Made by a program: the position numbers and the translations under genes. From Anaerolineae bacterium CG2_30_58_95 (GTDB taxonomy: Bacteria; Chloroflexota; Anaerolineae; Anaerolineales; Villigracilaceae), in the NCBI GenBank assembly GCA_001872165.1, contig MNXK01000057.1:1-15550 (forward strand): a stretch of DNA of 15,550 nucleotides. Direction: 5' to 3'. Shown here piece after piece: positions 12,879 through 15,550 of this stretch; positions within the stretch are counted from its first letter, which is position 1, and each line of letters begins with the position of its first letter. The notes beneath the pieces were generated by a model. The model had not been told where the DNA came from. It saw only the letters and a program-made list of their open reading frames with translations, and searched no databases.

Positions 12879-13346
12879 ATGGAAAAAAGGATGAAAAACG
12901 AACGCAGGATACGAACTTCAGCAAGCATACAGCAACGCGCTAAAGAATTGCGTCAGAAAATGACGCCCGCCGAGAAAATGCTTTGGGAGAGCCTGCGCAA
13001 CCGCCGACTTGGCGGGCATAAATTCCGCCGCCAGCATCCGCTTGGGCCGTTCATCGCCGATTTCTACTGCGCCGAAAAAAGATTGGTGCTTGAGATTGAT
13101 GGCGACATCCATGATTTGCAAAGAGAACAGGATGAACAGCGGACGCGCCAGTTCGAAGAGTTCGGTTATCGGGTTATTCGGTTTCGGAACGAAGAGGTCG
13201 AGACCAACATCGGCCTGGTGCTCAAGAAAATCCTTGAAGCCTGCCAGTCCCCCTCTCCCCGAATGGGGAGAGGGGTCAGGGGTGAGGGCAGACTCCCTTC
13301 TCCCAATTTTGGGAGAAGGGCCGGGGATGAGGGCAGCAAGGGATGA
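12879..13346 (+). CDS. DUF559 endonuclease-domain protein (Vsr-like PD-(D/E)XK fold)
   Basis: 155 residues from ATG 12879; a GTG at 12864 would start inside the repeat hairpin and is less likely. Residues about 18-121 are a DUF559 domain: RAKELRQKMTPAEKMLWESL, GHKFRRQHPLGPFIADFYC, LVLEIDGDIHD and FGYRVIRFRNEEV. The candidate metal site is Asp61 with Glu72-x-Asp74, and His78 is conserved, as in very-short-patch-repair-like nucleases. The role of stand-alone DUF559 proteins is unknown. Residues 122-155 (QSPSPRMGRGVRGEG... to GSKG) are not family sequence but the translation of two palindromic repeats. ATG 12891 is another possible start. It interrupts an otherwise carbohydrate-related gene run. 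Confidence 0.88.
   Translation: MEKRMKNERRIRTSASIQQRAKELRQKMTPAEKMLWESLRNRRLGGHKFRRQHPLGPFIADFYCAEKRLVLEIDGDIHDLQREQDEQRTRQFEEFGYRVIRFRNEEVETNIGLVLKKILEACQSPSPRMGRGVRGEGRLPSPNFGRRAGDEGSKG
13250..13288. repeat. C-rich palindromic repeat, right boundary unit 1, inside the DUF559 3' end
   Basis: A perfect 11-bp stem, 13250-13260 with 13265-13275 (loop GAAT), is followed by TCAGGGGTGAGGG. It is an inverted copy of the left boundary repeat and is translated as the tail of the DUF559 protein. Confidence 0.85.
13295..13333. repeat. C-rich palindromic repeat, right boundary unit 2
   Basis: A 12-bp stem, 13295-13306 with 13309-13320, is followed by CCGGGGATGAGGG, the same layout as unit 1 (hairpin then a GGGG-TGAGGG-type arm) with diverged sequence. 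It encodes the last residues of the DUF559 protein and ends 20 bases before the hydrolase ribosome binding site. Confidence 0.8.
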
Positions 13347-13367
13347 GGCAATTGGAGGTAAATTCAA

Positions 13368-14225
13368 ATGACTACTATCACACTCCCCGACGGCCGAACT
13401 CTCGGCTACGCCGAATATGGCGCCCCAAGTGGCAAGCCCGTCTTCTTCTTTCACGGCATCCCCGGCTCACGCGTTTTCCGCCCACCGGAGGAAATCACGA
13501 AAAAGATGGGGGTTCGCCTGGTCTGCATCGATCGCCCTGGCTACGGCATCTCGTCCTTTCAACCCAAGCGTCGCATCCTTGACTGGCCGGATGATATCGC
13601 TGAACTCGCTGACTCGCTGAATCTCGACTCGTTCGCCGTAGCCGGCCACTCCGGCGGCGGGCCATACACGGCGGCCTGCGCCTGCAAACTGCCGGGGCGC
13701 GTCACCACCGCAGCCATCTTGAGCGGACTTGGTCCGCTGGAAACGCCCGAAGCGACCGAAGGGATGTTGGCATATAACAAGCTGGGCCTAACCGTTGCTC
13801 GCTACATTCCCTGGCCTCTATGGCGGCTGTTCATCTGGCAGTCTTATCATAAGGGAAAAGACGATCCCGCCGCGGTTATGGAGAAAGATGCCGACAAACG
13901 TCCAGCCGCCGACGCGGCTCTGTGGGAACACCCGGAAATCCGCCAGGTCTGCTATGCGAGCACGACCGAGGGCTTGCGGAACGGGACGCGCGGCCTCGCC
14001 TGGGATCTGCGGATCGTCTGCCGTCCGTGGGGTTTCCGGCTGGAGGATATCCGCGTCCCGGTCCATCTCTGGCAAGGCATGGACGACAACCTGACCACCA
14101 TCCCCATGGCGCGTTACATGGCCGGTAAAATTCCCAACAGCCAGCTTCATGTTTGCGAAGGCGAGGCTCATCTGTTATTATTCCAGCATTGGGAAGAAAT
14201 TCTTTCCGTGATACGTGAAACGTGA
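13368..14225 (+). CDS. Alpha/beta hydrolase
   Basis: 285 residues. It has the oxyanion segment FFFHGIPGSR (26-35), nucleophile elbow GHSGGGP with Ser95 (93-99), candidate acid Asp239 or Asp240 in LWQGMDDN, and His268 in GEAHLLL. No signal peptide is visible. Members of this group include esterases, lactonases and proline iminopeptidase-like enzymes; the substrate cannot be read from the sequence. Start ATG 13368 has GGAGG 9 bases upstream. The C-terminal residues VIRET and the TGA stop lie in a GTGATAC heptamer array (14208-14263), so the native C-terminus may have been altered by the array. It sits between the DUF559 cassette and the alpha-mannosidase. Confidence 0.88.
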   Translation: MTTITLPDGRTLGYAEYGAPSGKPVFFFHGIPGSRVFRPPEEITKKMGVRLVCIDRPGYGISSFQPKRRILDWPDDIAELADSLNLDSFAVAGHSGGGPYTAACACKLPGRVTTAAILSGLGPLETPEATEGMLAYNKLGLTVARYIPWPLWRLFIWQSYHKGKDDPAAVMEKDADKRPAADAALWEHPEIRQVCYASTTEGLRNGTRGLAWDLRIVCRPWGFRLEDIRVPVHLWQGMDDNLTTIPMARYMAGKIPNSQLHVCEGEAHLLLFQHWEEILSVIRET

Positions 14226-14263
14226 TGCGTGATACGTGATGCGTGATACGTGATGCGTGATAC
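14208..14263. repeat. Heptanucleotide array GTGATAC/GTGATGC, eight units
   Basis: Eight uninterrupted 7-base units are present: GTGATAC GTGAAAC GTGATGC GTGATAC GTGATGC GTGATAC GTGATGC GTGATAC. From the third unit they strictly alternate GTGATGC and GTGATAC. The first two encode the hydrolase C-terminus and the third contains its stop codon (14223-14225). The same heptamer is at 3440-3470. Confidence 0.92.
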
Positions 14264-14323
14264 CCTCCACGCTTCACCCTCCTCCCTCCACGCCCCTCGC
14301 ACTTGGCACTTGGCACTTGGCAC
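14263..14323. repeat. Pyrimidine-rich leader with CCCTCCACGC direct repeats and an ACTTGGC heptamer array
   Basis: CCCTCCACGC occurs at 14263-14272 and 14284-14293, 21 bases apart. Three heptamers ACTTGGC follow at 14301-14321. This fills the gap before the alpha-mannosidase. Its ribosome binding site GGAG (14325-14328) follows directly. Confidence 0.75.
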
Positions 14324-14334
14324 CGGAGTACACC

Positions 14335-15550
14335 ATGACCACACTTCATCTGGTATCCCACACCCACTGGGACCGCGAATGGTACCTCACCTTCCAGCAA
14401 TTCCGCCTGAAGCTCGTCCACCTGATTGACGGCCTGCTCGACATTCTCGCTCATGACCGCAATTTCAAATATTTCATGCTCGATGGGCAAACTATCGTCC
14501 TCGACGACTACCTGCTCATGCGCCCAGAGCGGGAGGCCGACCTGCGCCGGTATATCAAAAATGGCCGCATCCTCGTCGGCCCCTGGCACATCCTGCCGGA
14601 CGAGTTCCTGGTCAGCCCGGAGGCCACCATCCGCAACCTGCTCGAAGGTGACCGCACCTGCCGCAAGTACGGCCCCAAGATGATGGTCGGCTACATCCCC
14701 GACCCATTCGGTCACATCGGGCAGATGCCGCAGATTCTGCGCGGATTCGGGATCGATTCAGCCTGCCTGTGGCGCGGTCTGAGCGACGAGCCGTGCGAAT
14801 TCTGGTGGCAGGCGCCAGATGGCTCGCGCGTCTTCATGGCATACCTGCGCGATGGATACGGCAACGCGGCCTTGCTGCCCGCCTCCGAACCGGAACGCTT
14901 TACGGCCCTCGTCCGCCAAGTGCGCGACAGTCTTGCCTCTCATTCCAGCGCCGATCACCTGCTGCTGATGTATGGCACGGATCACATGCAGCCGCCGCCA
15001 GAGACGGCCAGGGCTATCGCGTACACAAAAGGTAAACTGGACGGCGATAAGCTCGTCCACTCGACTTTGCCTGCCTATATCGCCGCCGTCCAATCGGCCA
15101 TCAGCCATCAGCCATCGGCCATCAGCCATCAGCCATCGGCCATCCCTACAGTTATCGGTGAGCTCCGCTCTTCAAAACGCAGCCACCTCCTGCCCGGCGT
15201 CCTCTCCACCCGCATGTGGATCAAACAGCGCAACCGCGCCTGTGAAACCTTGCTCGAAAAATGGGCCGAGCCGTTCAACACATTCGCATCTTTGGCTGTG
15301 GAAGCCAATTCATCTTTCATCTTTCATCCTTCATCTTTTGTCCGTCATCCTTCATCCTTCATCCTTCAAGCGTGGCGTCTTCTCATGGAAAACCACCCCC
15401 ATGACTCCATCTGCGGCTGCTCGATTGACCAGGTTCATGACGAGATGAAAGTCCGCTTCGATCAAGTTGAACAGATAGGAGAAGAAATCGCACGACAAAG
15501 CCTCGAAGCCCTCGCATCTGCCACAGATACCCTATCCGCCAGCCACCATC
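14335..15550 (+). CDS. GH38 alpha-mannosidase, N-terminal part (runs off the window)
   Basis: 405 codons are open to the window end; family members usually have 800-1000 residues. Class II alpha-mannosidases use zinc and an Asp nucleophile to release alpha-linked mannose. HTHWDREWY (9-17) supplies zinc ligands His11 and Asp13. IPDPFGHIGQMPQIL (121-135) holds the nucleophile Asp123. GELRSSKRSHLLPGVLSTRM (275-294) and NHPHDSICGCSIDQVH (353-368) are the next family blocks, with His356 as a further zinc ligand. Two stretches are repeat-derived and in frame: SAISHQP twice plus SAI (254-270), before GELRSS, and SSFIFHPSSFVRHPSSFI (326-343), before AWRLLMENHPHD. There is no signal peptide. The ribosome binding site GGAG lies 6 bases upstream of ATG 14335. 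Confidence 0.95.
   Translation, partial: MTTLHLVSHTHWDREWYLTFQQFRLKLVHLIDGLLDILAHDRNFKYFMLDGQTIVLDDYLLMRPEREADLRRYIKNGRILVGPWHILPDEFLVSPEATIRNLLEGDRTCRKYGPKMMVGYIPDPFGHIGQMPQILRGFGIDSACLWRGLSDEPCEFWWQAPDGSRVFMAYLRDGYGNAALLPASEPERFTALVRQVRDSLASHSSADHLLLMYGTDHMQPPPETARAIAYTKGKLDGDKLVHSTLPAYIAAVQSAISHQPSAISHQPSAIPTVIGELRSSKRSHLLPGVLSTRMWIKQRNRACETLLEKWAEPFNTFASLAVEANSSFIFHPSSFVRHPSSFILQAWRLLMENHPHDSICGCSIDQVHDEMKVRFDQVEQIGEEIARQSLEALASATDTLSASHH
15097..15144. repeat. Heptanucleotide array GCCATCA/GCCATCG in the alpha-mannosidase
   Basis: Six full units and one partial are present: GCCATCA GCCATCA GCCATCG, repeated once, then GCCATC. The 21-base higher-order period equals seven codons and is translated as SAISHQP repeats. 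Confidence 0.92.
15309..15364. repeat. Heptanucleotide array TTCATCC/TTCATCT in the alpha-mannosidase
   Basis: Eight units in one phase: TTCATCT TTCATCT TTCATCC TTCATCT TTTGTCC GTCATCC TTCATCC TTCATCC. It is translated as SSFIFHPSS-FVRHPSSFI. It is the same heptamer, in the same reading sense, as the one inside the uracil-DNA glycosylase gene. Confidence 0.92.

Larger units (their letters stand above)
12837..13333 (+). mobile_element. Putative repeat-bounded DUF559 cassette
   Basis: A DUF559 nuclease-like gene is enclosed by inverted C-rich palindromic repeats: one on the left and two tandem units on the right that code for the protein's tail. The cassette fits between the PIG-L stop codon and the ribosome binding site of the hydrolase (GGAGG, 13354-13358). 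The organisation is the same as GxxExxY cassette 2, but the repeat family is different. Confidence 0.45.

Overview
The window reads like a chromosomal segment of a Chloroflexota bacterium, most likely class Anaerolineae. This is an inference from gene content (GH1 and GH38 glycosidases, a PIG-L deacetylase, GxxExxY and DUF559 nuclease-fold genes), fairly GC-rich coding DNA and an unusual density of short palindromic and tandem repeats. No rRNA, tRNA or marker gene fixes the taxonomy. Positions 130-7051 are coded on the minus strand and 7185-15550 on the plus strand, with a divergent gap at 7052-7184.

Minus-strand half, in transcription order from 7051 down: ruvB; a small toxin-antitoxin pair of the DUF6516/TumE type; a DUF2905 membrane protein; a 76-bp dead copy of the queA 5' end; vapB with a truncated vapC; an intact queA; a family 5 uracil-DNA glycosylase; a cyanophycinase/peptidase S51-like protein fused to a CysRS-type C-terminal helical domain; and a pyrimidine-nucleoside phosphorylase. 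ruvB-DUF2905-queA is a familiar order. Here it has been entered twice by toxin-antitoxin modules, and the queA remnant marks where queA used to start.

Plus-strand half: a glycan-related cluster of GH1 beta-glycosidase, an exporter-like membrane protein with an extracytoplasmic N-terminal domain, a PIG-L/LmbE deacetylase (start overlapping the exporter stop), an alpha/beta hydrolase and a GH38 alpha-mannosidase that runs off the window. Three small PD-(D/E)XK-fold genes sit in the gaps between these genes: two GxxExxY genes (the first broken by an in-frame TGA) and one DUF559 gene. Each is bracketed by inverted copies of a short repeat, and the repeats directly abut neighbouring stop or start codons or ribosome binding sites.

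The most striking property is the repeat load. Palindromes occur between genes and in frame inside genes (27 bp in queA, 62 bp in the GH1 gene). Heptanucleotide tandem arrays of several unrelated sequences occur at six or more places. Two lie in frame inside the alpha-mannosidase, one lies in the uracil-DNA glycosylase, and one supplies the stop codon of the hydrolase. The best candidate for an undescribed system is the association of PD-(D/E)XK mini-genes with flanking inverted repeats, which resembles the REP/RAYT arrangement but has a different enzyme family.
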